From assembly GCA_963556145.1 (NCBI GenBank), contig OY744469.1, positions 1,178,001 to 1,242,000 of the forward strand: 64,000 nt of DNA. Reading direction: 5' to 3'. Below are positions 1 through 12,900 of this stretch, in pieces; the stretch's first letter is position 1; each line of letters begins with the position of its first letter. Made by a program: the position numbers and the translations under genes. Below the pieces are notes generated by a model, which was given only the letters and a program-made list of their open reading frames with translations, did no database searches and was not told where the DNA came from. The DNA comes from Hygrocybe punicea (Eukaryota; Basidiomycota; Agaricomycetes; Agaricales; Hygrophoraceae).

Positions 1-433
1 CGTGAACGGTACGGGCTCCATTCCAGGTGCATCTTTCTTAGGTGTGAAATACCTATTCGAAAGGTCAAGAGTTGAGTGTCCTGCATACGTCCCCGCACTC
101 CAGAGGCCAAGTTTTCTATCAGGGAATTGACGTGACAATAGTGAATACATTTCTTGCACGGAGCTCACTGCGTCATCAAAAACTGTTGTTCCTGCCCTTG
201 TGATAGAAATCCCTTGTCTCAGGAATCTGTAGCGTGTAGGCGTTATACTGAAGGTATGTTATGAGATACTCTTCTGCATGAGCTGTCTATCATCGCACTC
301 ACGAAGGCCTTTCCATTATGGGTGGAAGATCTGTCTCGCAAACAATGCCTTGCACCGTGAATATCATCTCTTCTACTCCCCCATTGTTCTCAGCGGTGGC
401 CTTGAGCACTCGCCATGTTGGCGGTTGATCCAT
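1..433 (-). CDS. Gene A, copy 1 (partial at left edge)
   Basis: Start of an unrecognised fungal protein, cut by the window edge. The ATG is at 433. Exon 1 is 433-303, followed by a GTGAGT...CAG intron (302-248); exon 2 starts at 247 and runs off the window. I chose the start by alignment with the second copy at 36500-37430: both begin M-x-Q-P-P-T-W, share a TVQGIVC block, break at the same codon phase, and continue into RYxFxRQGISIT and TPKxDAPG. I know no function for the family. It is divergent to gene B, 1.17 kb away, as in the second copy. No stop or frameshift is visible in the part present. Confidence 0.6.
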
Positions 434-1600
434 GCGAGTAACATGGAATTGTTGCGTCCAATTTGTCACCTGCAAGTGCATGCACTTCGAGTGAGTGATC
501 GTGAATGGCTCTGATTTACCCACCTTTGTCAAGTTGGCAAGCAGACGGCTTTCATCACCTCCTCGTTCTGAAGCTAATTTCTCCAGGGCAACCCCTAAGG
601 TAAGTTTTAGTTTTGTTCTACCTAGATTTGATGAGTCCACTCACGCGCGCCTTTAAGGTCATAATTTTGGTCCATCACGCTTGAATGAAGTGCTATCGCG
701 TTTTGCAGTATGAGATCTGTTATCCTTGCTTTTAAGCGTTCCATCTCAACCGTCTCTATGCCGTGCAGCTTACCGCCGTGTTTGCTCTACTATACACAAT
801 GTTGCGTGGCTGAAGCTTAATGGGCATGCAACAGCTTGCGGATCAATGACCATGGTAAGCTAGGTTCTTACACCTCGCACCATTCATGCAACAACATTCG
901 ATGTTGCTAGCTACCGATGCTGAATGGGTCCGGGCCTGCCACAAGGCTGTGCGGATCAGTGCCATTTATGACAGGTTGGGCTGGATTCCTACTGTATATT
1001 CTACAGCGTTCATGCAATGTTGTGCTACTGAAGTTGTGTGGTTGACAGATTGCAGCGCGCGGTCTAGAGTGCGGTCTTGCTGTAGAGTGCGGATCAACGG
1101 AGATTCATCATGCTGTTTCTCCCGCATTCACTCCATGTCAGGCTGAAACTGAGCAGGCCTGCCAGATTTGGTAGGCTTCGTGTTTCTTGTTTTGTTTAGG
1201 CAACAGACCCAAGGGTATACATTGGATCCTTCGTTGGGGTAGGCGCGACAGGATAAGACAGACAAATGTTTCTTTGTTTAGCACGACACGTGAATCACAT
1301 GACCGCTTGTCCCCGTTTTGCAACCAACATCCATGCGCGGCCTTCATAGAGAAGTCTTCTCATTGCCATCGTATTGATTTGACATGCTGTCAGCACACGA
1401 CTGTGTGGCGTACTCGATGTGTTCTGTGGCGTTCTTGACTCTCCACGAACTTATGCCTGGTAACATCCGCATCCCCGTTGCGTTCTTAGTTCCAATATCT
1501 ATTCTCATTGCTCACGATTATACTTTTTTAGTCATATATAAATCATCTCCTGCACCGTATGCCAGTATATCCAAATTTTCCCAATTTACCTGTCGTCACT
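434..1600. promoter_or_regulatory. Divergent intergenic region between genes A and B (copy 1)
   Basis: This is 1.17 kb between two divergent starts with no convincing coding sequence. The short ORFs here lack splice-site support or homology within the window. By position it must hold both promoters. I see no clear TATA box, and no strong similarity to the corresponding spacer at 37431-38516. Confidence 0.3.
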
Positions 1601-4587
1601 ATGCCCAATCGTACATCTGCTGCGAAAACGAGGTCAGCATTGCTCCACTTTCCCTGAGTGTGGTATGTTCTCAATCGCATTCAGCGCTACCAAATCGGTA
1701 ACAAAAAAGGTCCACCCGATGGCTGGCACACCGAGTCCTAATCGGTACTTCCTAGTTGTTATTTTATTGTGTTATTCGTGCTCATGCAGACTAGGAAAAC
1801 TACCACAAAGCGCAAGACGCGAGAGGTGATTTCTGACTCTGACATGTATGTCAATTCATTGTATTCAGGGAGAGCTACTTACTTCATTATTCTATCCAGT
1901 GAGATTGTCGAGAGTCCCGAGAGCCCTTTGAAGAGAAAGCGAACGTCTGTGTCTAATCCTGCCCCTGGTTCTGCCGATTATGAAAATCTTCCTCCTGTTT
2001 CCATCATGTTTGTACCATCTCATTCTGTCTACTGCTCCAGACTGATGCCTCTCAGGGCCCAGGTTGAAGCAGCGCTTCTTGGTTCGAATTCTTCTATTGC
2101 CTTCGGTAGTGCTGATGAGGCTGACTTATCCACTGAGGAGGAAATCCCGAGGTTTGTTTTCTCTTCTTGAGTCTATCAATGTTCTGATAATCTGATTTTC
2201 TGCCTGCGTCGTGAACAGGTCCACCAGTGTAAAGGGAAAGTCTACATCTATGAAAGATAAGCCCACAGCCACCGAGGGAAGAGCTGTGGCAGAAAAGGGA
2301 GAGCGTCACGTCATTGGTAGCGAACCTAAAGTGTTATCCGGAGGGGCCGACTTATCCACTGAGGAGGAAATTTCAAGGTTCATTTTCTCTCTTGAGTCAT
2401 TTTGTTTTTTTTCCTGCATTGTGAACAGGTCCACCACCATGAAGGGAAAATCTACAACTATGAAAAATAAGCCCACAGTCGCCAAGGGAAAAGCTGCAGC
2501 AAAGGCTCTCAAGGCCAAATTTCCTTCGTCGTCGTATGTGCTTTGCTCCTCGGTCTGCCATATCCTGACTGTCTACTTCAGCCCTGAAATAGATCTCTGC
2601 GATGCTCCCACTTCTCCGGCAGCGAAGGGAAAAGCTCTCAAGGCCGATCTTCCTTCTCGGTCGTATGTGCTTTACTCCTTAGTCGGCCATATCCTGACTG
2701 TCTACTTCAGTTCTGAAACGGAACTCCGCGATGCTCCCACTATGAAAGACAAGCCCACAGCCGCTGAGGGAAAAGCTGCAGCAGCAAAGGGAAAGGCTCT
2801 CAAGACCAATCTTCCTTCTCCGTCGTATGTGCTTTGCTCCTCAGCCTGCTGTAACCTGACTGTCTACTTCAGCCCTGAAACAGAACTCCGTGATGCTCCC
2901 ACTTCTCCTACACGGCCCCGTTCCAGGTGAGTCACATCGTTCACCATCTAAGTCATGTCTCATGCATTAGTAGCAGACCAAAAGTGTTATCCGAAAAAGC
3001 TCGCCTTATCAATGAGCAGTCAGTATAATTGTGCTTCGCTTCTTGGGTTCACTAATTTTTTTCATTGAAGGACTTTACCTCGTGCTCAGAAACCTCTTTC
3101 CACGTCAGAAAAGGTTGATAATACTGCGACGTATGTGTACAGCTAAACTTGCTAAACTCTTACACTCATTCCCTATTGATACAGGCTTCCTGTTGTCGCC
3201 ACTGTTGACAATGAAGACGAAAAAGTCAGGGATGTTGTGCCATCCCCCATCGTCAATTCGTGAGGTTGCTTTATGTCACTGTTTAAGTATGGCTCATGAA
3301 GAACCAGAGATGTCGATGAGGACAATAACAGTCCAGTAGAATTGGAAGGTGATAGCGTCTCGTTGGATGACGGATTGTATATCTATCTCAACAATCTAAG
3401 ATGCCTTCACTGACGATTCACCAGGGCCAGTGTTTCTGGAGAAATCGGCGATGATCAAGATCCCAGTGACGTTGGTGAGGATGATCAAGATTTGAGTTTG
3501 GCTGTAATGCGCGCCGACCTGCAAGATGTGAATTTACTTAAGATATACAAGAATCTTCCTAATCTTCGGTATGTTCCCCTTTTGTTGTCTATTATATATG
3601 ATTTCATTCCAAGCTTTGCAGCCACTTCTGCGATGTTCAGCCGTTTGCGTCCAACTTTCAAGTTGACTCTGAATCACCTCGCATCTCTTTTTCGACTTTG
3701 ATTAAAACTCTTTCTAAGACTTCGATCGAGTATGTATTCCCTTCTCACATCATCTACGAAGGCCTTACTTACTCCTGATATAGATCTTTGTTGAAAGGTT
3801 TGGTCTTTGTTAGATCTGGCAACTTCGTCAACACAAGTCGAATAGATCCTCAGCAGCTCGTTGTTAAGTCTCACCGTCTCCATATTGCTGGAACCAACAA
3901 TAATGCAGTGGGAATTATGCTTGGTGTCACTACAGAGTGCCATATTGTATCGGAGGGAACAGCTGGTTCCTCGTCTGCACCTTATCCGGTGCACAAAGTC
4001 ACCATTGTTCCCTTTGCGCAAGAGATGCGAGGGGATACATCCCTTTGGGGTCAACTTTTCGGATTCGATGTCATTCCTGGATCAGTTTCCGTCAATGGTA
4101 TCTCCTTTCTCACCCGGAAGCAGGGTAAGATTCTTGGTACCATCTTTGCTTATTTTTGCGTGATCTTTCTGTTGTAGCCCAGAGTGCCCCCTCATCGCCA
4201 ATCAAAGGTGGCCTTTTTATAAATGTTGCAAGTTCCTCAGTTCCCAGCATGCGCCGTGTGGGTAAAACCTCTTTCTATCCATCCTCGCGTGGTTTTGAAG
4301 AAAAAAGTACGTTGTCCTGTTATCCCTCTTGCATGGCTGACTTAACTTCCTTGGTAGTCCCTATCTATGATGGCCGTTCTAAGGCCGGGAAGGCATTTTC
4401 TTTCACAGAAGGCGAATTCGAGCAGTTGTCGAATTTACCATTGTATAGGAAAGGAAATGCAGATCTTCCTCCCAGATCCATGGTTGCGGTGGGATATACG
4501 CTGAGTACTTATTTTGGGAACCAGTCTGGGTTGAGTATTCTTTCTTCCAACATTCAGTTTGTCATTTTGTTAGGTATAGCGGCATAG
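1601..4587 (+). CDS. Gene B, copy 1: Lys/Ser-rich multi-exon protein of unknown function
   Basis: Many small exons separated by ~50-nt GT-AG introns. The start ATG at 1601 and most splice phases match the second copy at 38517. The N-terminal third is basic and serine-rich with an SDSD motif, which suggests a nuclear protein. It is followed by repeated KGK-S-T/S-M-K-x-K-P-T modules. The C-terminal half (about 3490-4587) is the conserved part, with blocks such as LKGLVF, AGTNNNAVGIMLG, KVTIVPFAQEM and PIYDGRxKAG, then an end containing VAVGYTLSTYF and LSSNIQFVILLGIA. Such proteins recur as hypothetical multigene families in agaricomycetes; I do not know the function. Unlike copy 2, the middle exons are locally amplified (2520-2905). 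Exact exon borders in 2170-3490 are uncertain. Confidence 0.55.
2520..2905 (+). repeat. Triplicated exon-intron unit inside gene B copy 1
   Basis: Three imperfect copies start near 2520, 2649 and 2811. Each runs from CTTCCTTCxxxGTC through an intron beginning GTATGTGCTTT and ending CTGACTGTCTACTTCAG, then CTGAAAxxGAxCTCxG and GATGCTCCCACT. A larger flanking unit (AAGGGAAA...AAGCCCACAG) is also repeated near 2220, 2430 and 2744. Copy 2 of the gene lacks this expansion. Confidence 0.75.
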
Positions 4588-5006
4588 TTTAAATGTTTTT
4601 ACTTGTCTTGCGTCGATCACTACTTGTGCCTGTGGGTTGTCATAAATGGACTGGTGAATTGCCCATCAAGCGTTGTGATACATCGTCTGCATCCTTCCAT
4701 AAGTGACCTCCCCTCACCTCCCCATTGGCTTGCTTCCTCGTACGTCGAGATCACATTCAATCTCTTGTATGCCTGGCTATGCCCATATTGCCGGTCTTCT
4801 CCCTTGCTCACACATTCGACGTACCAATCCCGACAAACCACGTACCCTCACTTTAGATGGCGAAATCGTGTTGGGCACTAGCGACGATGGGTGTGTGCAA
4901 ACCGTCCGCGCCCTCCTTCAATATTTTCTGCCTTTCGACACCAACCTTGAAGGCGGCCTCATATGAGGATGGCTCGAGACATGCATCATCTACATCACTG
5001 CACCCC

Positions 5007-5938
5007 ATGGTAGCGGCATACTACATTATAGCATGTACTTTCTACATCGTCATCTGGTTGGTGCCCTGCATTTGCGTAACTAACGAGAAAGCGGCTGCTG
5101 ACCTGTGTCGAACTACACATACAGGTCTACGCGACTGTCTATCCTGTTTTCCATCATTCACATCGACACGGACCAGATATGGCGAAAGCGTATGCTTTAT
5201 GTCGCCGCGCTGTTCCTCCTGGTGTGTACGATCCTGATTAGCCAACTCTTTTGGATCTGCGAACGTGAACCCCATTGGAAAGATGCGAAGAACCCACAGT
5301 GTAACCTCGGCAAGCAAGTCACCATTTGCCAACTCGTCTGTCCGTCGTTTTTTTGCATTCTAATTCTAATTCTTCATATATTGTTTGGTCTTTTAAGTGG
5401 ACACCATTGCGGACAGTATATTGATTATTGCGCCGCTGAGGCTTTTGGCTGGACTGATAGACAAAGGCCTCCGACACCGTCTCATGATCATCTTCTCAAC
5501 TTGTATAGTCACGACGATCGTGTCCCTTGTGCATGCAGCATACATCATCAGAAACGGCGGACCCAAAATCCTTGTAGCCGCCGCCGTCGAGGTAAGTCTT
5601 AGTTGTTTTCATTTTCTCCGTCTTCTGCTTTCCTTTTCCGACGATTCTTTCCACACCAGAACTGCATGTCTTTGATTGTGTGCAACGTCCCCGTGGTGTT
5701 CTCCGCGACGTTCTACAGTCCCAAATGCATAGAGCACTCGCGGCCGTCTGCAGTGTCTACCTTTATGATGAAATTTGCGAACCACACTCGCAAAGAGTCC
5801 GCGGCGACGCACGACATGGGGACGATTAACGTCACCACGGTCACACAGGTGTCAGTGTCGCCCAAGCAGGATCAGTGGACGTTCATGGATGATTCGGATG
5901 ACGAGATTGCACCCCGGAAAATGTCCCAGGTGGTTTGA
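5007..5938 (+). CDS. Integral membrane protein (fungal rhodopsin/SAT4-like), probably N-terminally truncated
   Basis: Four exons: 5007-5056, 5125-5339, 5398-5591 and 5660-5938, with introns bounded by GT and AG and phases that join cleanly. The product shows hydrophobic helices: FYIVIW joined to STRLSILFSIIHID, LYVAALFLLVCTILISQLFW, then DTIADSILIIAPLRLLAGL, MIIFSTCIVTTIVSLVHAAYI and MSLIVCNVPVVFSATF. Between helices it carries CEREPHW...CNLGKQ, the cysteine-bearing extracellular loop usual in fungal SAT4/rhodopsin-like membrane proteins. The tail is polar and acidic (WTFMDDSDDE). Only four to five helices can be read; the first helices of the expected seven are missing or degraded in 4588-5006. 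It lies between gene B and the Helitron, where copy 2 has unrelated cargo. It could be a captured gene fragment or a disrupted host gene. Confidence 0.55.
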
Positions 5939-6565
5939 TATAAATCCATAATAGCATTTTTCTTCTCTTGAATTTCATTTTGCTTTGTCTGTATACTCAT
6001 CATCATGAAATATTTATTTGATTCCTGTATGATAACGTTAACGGCCTTGTATGTGATATTTAGTGAAGTAATGTGAGTCATTATTCCCGCATTACCCCCA
6101 GTCAATATCCTAGTATTATGTAGGAATAATCGAGACATGTACTAGTAGTACACCTGTATAATACTGACATAATCCAGATGGTATGTTGTGTTGTGATTGT
6201 GTACGTGTACATCCGCGTTGAAAAAACCTTCGTACCCCTCCAATTTCTCAGTATGCGATATCTCAAAATGCTACCAACGTTATTTATATGTTTGTGCCTT
6301 TTATCTCTCAAGTTGGTGTTGGGAGTTTGGCCCAGTTCTGGTTCGAGCGGAAGGTGAGCTTGATTGTGCTGGGCTCATTTGCCGGCTCTACTCACTTTCA
6401 CCCTGTGTCTACACCAGTGGGACTACAACTCATTGCCTTTCATTGAATGAGACACCAGACATGACAATGGCAAGCAGTTTATCACCCAGCCTGCTTTCTT
6501 GTCTGGTTGTAGGGGAAAATTGTCGGATGTTTGTATTTTCTGCTCACCTCCATCCTTACTGATTG

Positions 6566-6871
6566 CCTCGTAACTTGTAGTCATGAAACTTCGATCCTGG
6601 AGCCGGATTCTAGAGGTATACAGTCCCGTCTTCCTTCCAGTCGTGTCTCTAGTCAAAGGTGTGTTCCGTTCTACCAATGTCCGTTTTTGCTTTTACGCTA
6701 TTTCTTACATCTATATAGCCTCGTAACTTGTAGTCGTGAAACTTCGATCCTGGAGCCGGATTCTAGAGGTATACGGTCCCGTCTTCCTTCCAGTCGTGTC
6801 TCTAGTCAAAGGTGTGTTCCGTTCTACCAATGTCCGTTTTTGCTTTTACGCTATTTCTTACATCTATATAG
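6566..6871 (+). repeat. 153-bp perfect-length tandem duplication
   Basis: Bases 6566-6718 are repeated head-to-tail at 6719-6871. I see two differences only: TCATG versus TCGTG, and ACAGT versus ACGGT. Both are G-to-A changes at a CpG. It lies just upstream of the Helitron reading frame. The rest of 5939-6925 holds nothing I can assign. Confidence 0.9.
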
Positions 6872-6925
6872 TACTGACCCGTTAACCTGCTGCTATTTGT
6901 CAAATACTGGAGGAAGTTATAGAAG

Positions 6926-9900
6926 GTGTGTCTTTGTCAGTTTCCATTGTTGTCCTCGTATTTATGTCACGTCTCTACTTATAGTACATGTGAACTTTCA
7001 TTAAATAATACCACCACATTGCCTCGAATTTTACTGGTAAGTATTACTGTCTTTCATTTCTGTGTTATGCTCACCCTTTCATTCCAGGAATCTACATTTG
7101 ATACTGTGTCGGCACCAATATACTGTTTATGCTGCGTATGCTCGCAGCAAATGTCTTTGTGCAATATGCATGTGTTTGTTACCCATAGCTGGTGTCCGTC
7201 TTTGTGTATGTTATACATGCCTGCTGTATCTGCCACAGGTGCTGGCATACGAGACTTGTCAATATCGTGCTCAGGTTTTACCTGTCTGCATTCTCAACTG
7301 TCATGTTTGTGTTACAATGGCGAAATATTAATTACTAAAATTGCATTGCGTAGCTTTCCTAAAGGTGTATTAGCTGCCTTGCCCAGTTCCCCTCCATCTG
7401 TCTGGGATATCAATTCCAGTCGTTGTGGTCTGGTATGTTATAGGATATACAATATATGGAGCACCCAGTGTGTCAAAACAACAATCAGCTTTAACAGTTT
7501 CTGTTCACATTTATTCAGGTTTCTTCACAGTTTATTATATACTCTAGCAGAACAAGGCATATACAAACAACTATACAACTGGTCTTTACAGCTCTATGCC
7601 ACTCCTGAGCAGAACATTGCTACAGAATGCCAAACCCTGTCACTTCTTATGCAGCGTAATTTGATGTCTTCTCATGATTTCCAAGCTCTCTTATCTTGTT
7701 CTCACATGCCTTCAAAGATATCAACTTTGTGTAAATATGTTTCTAAAACTGAACTGCGTTCCTCATCTCTGGTAAATTTCCACATCATTGGTATTCAACT
7801 TCCTGCAAGTTTGAATCTACACTGGCTGTTTATTTCAAATGATATACTACATTTCTGTGGCAAGTTGTTAGATCCTTATGGTTCAAAATTCACCAAATTT
7901 TCATGTCAGCTAATTTCTAATTGGAATGATTATCTACATAGGTATTTCATTTCACCTAATTTACAGCAAGAAACACATGACAGCAAGGCAAATATTGCAG
8001 GCCCTGTTGGAGGGGGTAGGTCATATGTATTTTTCTCAGAAGCAATAGTACCATTTCTAAAAGATCAAACCAGCAATTATGATTCTTCATTCAAGTTCAT
8101 TTTCATAGATCATGTTGATAGTTCAGGCCTAGGATCTTTTTTAAGTGACCAATATGTCCATACAACTGTTCCACTACTTCATATTATTCCACATATTCCA
8201 CTTCGCATGATACATAAAATTGCTCGACTTCACCATGTTGTCATTGGGTCACATATACCAAAGAAAGATGTTCTTACTTACTTTGAAAATCACAACTGTA
8301 CCACCTGCAACCAATATTTTAGCATTTTCTCTGTTTCAGTAAGTCAGGCAACAAAGGATTATGTGCTTAAAAAACAGCGACGTAATGCTCAGAAGTCCAA
8401 GCCACAGAATAACCAGCAGCACAAAGTTGAGTCTATGGAGACTTCTAATCAGCAGAAAACCTGTCATGCTTTTTCCTCCTCCTCCTCTGTTCTGAAGAAT
8501 TATCACATACAGTTTATGCGCAATTTTTGCAGCGATGCGATGCCTAACAAATTTGAAGAATCAGGATGTGCAGTCTGTGGTGAGTTGGTACTTCTGAAAA
8601 ATTTACGTCGTTTAAAAAATGTCAAGGGCTTGCTTAATATTCTGGAGGCTCCAGGTGTAACAAGAGTTGAAAGAAAAAAAGTTACAGAAAAGATTCGAGA
8701 ATTTAAAGGTCCTGTTCTAGACTACCAATGTAATATGATTTGTGACATCTGTCGTAGCTGTATTAGAATAGGAAATGTCCCTAAGCTTGCTCTAGCAAGA
8801 GGGCTATGGTTGGGTTGTATTCCAAAGGAACTTTCTGAGCTTCGGTTTGTTGAAAAATTGCTGGTAGCTCGTGTGCGCCACAACTGTTGTTTTGTGAGAG
8901 TGTCTTCAGGTATGAGGAAAATGACATCACATGTTGTTGCATTTCAGTCACCAATGCCTAAGATATATCAGGCACTGCCACCTGCTATTGATGACCTTGA
9001 TGAAGTCTTAGCTATTTTGTTCACTGGTCCTTGTAAACCAACAGAAAAAGACTTTGAACGAACACCTTTGTTGGTAAGGAGAAATTATGTTGCAAGGGCA
9101 CTTGAATGGCTAAAGGTGAACCACATGGATTATCATGATTTGAATATATCCTATGAAAATCTTACAGGATATCCTGAGAATGGCCCACCTGTTTCTGTTG
9201 AATATCGTCATAGTAATACAAACAAAGTACCTGAGGGAACAAGTGTATTTGACAATGAACCTGAAGATGGAACCGAAGATGGAGACTGTCCATTTGTTGT
9301 TCATGGGCTGACAGGAGAAGATCTGGACACTAAGACAACCAACTCACTCAAAGGAATTGCACTTACACATCTTAACAGTGGTGGTAAGATGTTGGCAATA
9401 TGAGTCTATTTACAAGAATCCAGATCTTTATCCACAAATGTTCCCCTGGTTGTTTCCATATGGGCTTGGTGGTATTGGCTCAACATCATTGTCTGATGCT
9501 GAACATAAACGACATCTTCTAATGTATCATGATAAACGATTTCAGACTGATATATACTTTCCATTTGTTGCTTTCAGCCATGCTCAAGTAAAGGCAGGCA
9601 CAACTGGTGGATTCTTGCTTGCGGATAAAGCCAAATTCCATGATGTAACAAATCGTTTGTTAAATGTAAACCAAAATGTTTTGACCACATTGGCCAAGAG
9701 GTTATCAGATGGAGAAGTGGTAAAACCAACTACTCAAGAAGAGAAAGATTGTTATCAGGTTGTTAGAGACTTAGATCATGTAGCAGGCAAGGTCAGTGGA
9801 TCTACCACAAGTAAGAAATTCATGAGAAATGAAATTTGGTCTTTGATTTCACATAGTGGAGCTCCTTCATGGTATATTACTTTATCACCAGCAGATGTTA

Positions 9901-12900
9901 AGCATCCAATTTGTTTGTACTATGCTGATACAAAGGAAAGATTTGATCCAAAAATTAGGTCAAGTGATGAGAGAATGCGTCTCATTGCAAGGAATCCTGT
10001 TGCTGGAGCACGATTCTTCCATTTTATGGTTAATCTGTTCATTAAACATGTTTTGGGTGTGGGTGCTGATCATCCAGGAATATATGGTGATACTTCAGCT
10101 TACTATGGTACAGTTGAGCAACAAGGTCGCCTCACACTACACCTTCATATGTTGATTTGGATTCATGGCTGCTTGACACCCCAAGAGATAAGAAAACGTA
10201 TATTAGACCCCTCTTTAGATTTCCAAAGAAAGATTGTTGAGTATCTGGAGAGTACACATGTAGGTGAATTCCTGACTGGAAATCAAGTTGATGTGTTAAA
10301 ACACATTGAGAAAGCTTCACAATTACCTGACTATTTAGATCCAACACAGACACTGCCTGAAATACCTCCAAAGCCCTGTTTGGTTGTGTGTGGCAAGTGT
10401 CACAAGTGTAAGGCATTAATTTTGTGGAAAGATAAGTTCAAGCTTGTGGTTGATGATCTTTTAGCCAAATCTAATATACATTACTGTTCCACAAATATAA
10501 ATAAAGATGGGTCTCAGAATAAATCACGCCAGTATGTTGGATGCATGAATAATAAGTGGGGGAAGTGTAAAGCTCGCTTTCCCCGACCTTTATTCAGCCA
10601 AACTGAAGTAGATCTTGAAACTGGTGCCCTTAATATGAAGAAGGCTGAACCAATGTTAAATACTGTAACTCCTCTCCTGACATATTTGGTTCGTTCAAAC
10701 ACTGATGTAACATCACTAAAATCAGGTACTGCAATAAAAGGGGTGATTCTTTATGTTTCTGACTATATAACCAAGATTTCTCTAAAAACTCATGTTATTT
10801 TTGATACAGTTAAGGCAATGATTCAAAAAAACAGTGAGATGATTGGAGGGAGTGAAACACAAAAGGAAAAAGCACGCAAACTCATCACAAAAATTGTAAA
10901 CAATCTGAGTGCAAAGATGGAAATTGGGTCACCAATGGCTTGTATGTATCTTTTACGCAATCCTGACCACTACACAAACCATAAATTTGCTTCATTCTAT
11001 TGGCAGAGTTATGCTCATGAAGCACGACAGATCTGGAATCCAGAGCCTATTGAAGGCCATGTAGAAAAAGTAGCATTGATTAAACGTAGAGGATGCATTA
11101 TTGGTCTGTCCCCAGTTCATGATTACATATATAGACCTTGTGAACTGGAGAACATGTGCTTGTATGATTGGATAAGTCGATGTGAACGTGAAAAGTGTCC
11201 TAAACCAAAATTGGGTAAAAAATCCAAAAATGAAACTCTTCATTATGATGCTGAAGAAAGTTATGAAATATCTTTTGCCTCTCAATATAATGTTGAATAT
11301 GATGCAGAAAGCCAACATAATGACCACTCTGAAAATATAAAAGATGATGAATCTGGTAAACTTGATGATGCAGCACCAACTTTAGATATCAATAGTAAGA
11401 CAACTTTTCCTTCAGGTTTGTTTTCATTTCTTGATAATCATCCTCTTCATAGTTCACATGCAACAAGGTGTGTGCATGAGAGTAGTGCAAGAATTCCCAA
11501 TTTTATTGGGGCAACTTTACCACGATGTGACAAAGGTGACCGTGAGTACTACTGCTCAGTAATGCTTGTGTTGTTTAGACCATGGTGTTCCGGTTTTGAC
11601 TTGAAAACTAAAGATGAATCCTGGGATGAGTCTTTTTTGTCATACAATTTTACTTTGAAACACAAAGAACTTATGGACAATTTCAATATAAGATATGAAT
11701 GTCTCGATGCTCGTGATGACTTTCATGCTCAACTTCGCAAGGGTTCAGTTGTTCTGCCAAGTTGGATTAATGCTGCTGTTATATCTAATCATGAAGATGG
11801 ACTTGAGCAAGATGGTTGTGATCCTCTATTTGATGACACATCTTTACAGGTAGATGAAGTGATAGATGCTGAATTTAAGGAAACTGGCAGGCGAGAGAAG
11901 AAACGTCAACTTGATATGGCAATTATACGATCTATAATATCTCACACTGGTTGGACAGATACTCTATCTGTGAAGACTCCAGTTTCTGAGCCTCACCCAC
12001 CAGAGATTATACAGAATGGTAGTCAGTGGAAAGCTGTTGTGCAAAAGAAACGACAAGACATACTTGAACATCGTGCAGAGAGCTTAACATGTCTTGTCAA
12101 CAGTGGATCACTTTCACGTGCATCTTTGAGCCAAAATAATGTTCAGATTGTTGATAAAACATATCTTCAAAGAATTTGTCAATCTGGAAAGTCAAAATTG
12201 GCTATAAATAGTGTTGTTGGGGATTTTCATTTAAACAAAGAACAAGAAAGAGCATTTTGCATTGTTGCACATCATGCATCTAATGATTATTCAGATCAGC
12301 TAAAAATGCACATTGGTGGAATGGGTGGTACAGGAAAAACCCAGGTATTAAAAGCATTAGTGAAGTTTTTTGAGATGAAAAATGAAAGTCACCACTTTGT
12401 TATTGTAGCTCCTACTGGAACTGCAGCAGCTTTGTTGGCAGGTTCTACATATCATTATATGTTTGGATTGAATGAGAAAAATGAGGAGCATATATCAAAT
12501 AATCAACTTGCTCAGTTAAGGTCACGGTTGCAGGGTGTTGATTACATATTTTTTGATGAAGTTTCAATGTTGTCTTGTCGTGATATGTATCGGATTAGTG
12601 TGAGAATGGCAAAGATATTCAATGAAAGTGAGCGGCCTTGGGGTGGATTAAACATGATCTTTGCTGGAGATTTTGCTCAATTGCCTCCTGCAATTGGACA
12701 TGAACATTCTTCTCTTTATAGTAGAACTGTTGGATCGTCATCCACTAGCCGTTTTGATCAAGAAGCTACAATTGGAAAAGCTCTTTGGCACCAAGTTACA
12801 ACTGTTGTGATATTACGAGAAAATATGAGACAAAGGCTTCAAACAAAACAAGATGCACAATTAAGAACTGCTCTAACAAATATGCGATATAAAGCTTGTA

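Noticed and set aside
4603..4966. Plus ORFs as the missing N-terminal helices of the membrane protein
   Set aside because: No hydrophobic helices in the right order and no clean splice path to 5007; may be degraded remnants.
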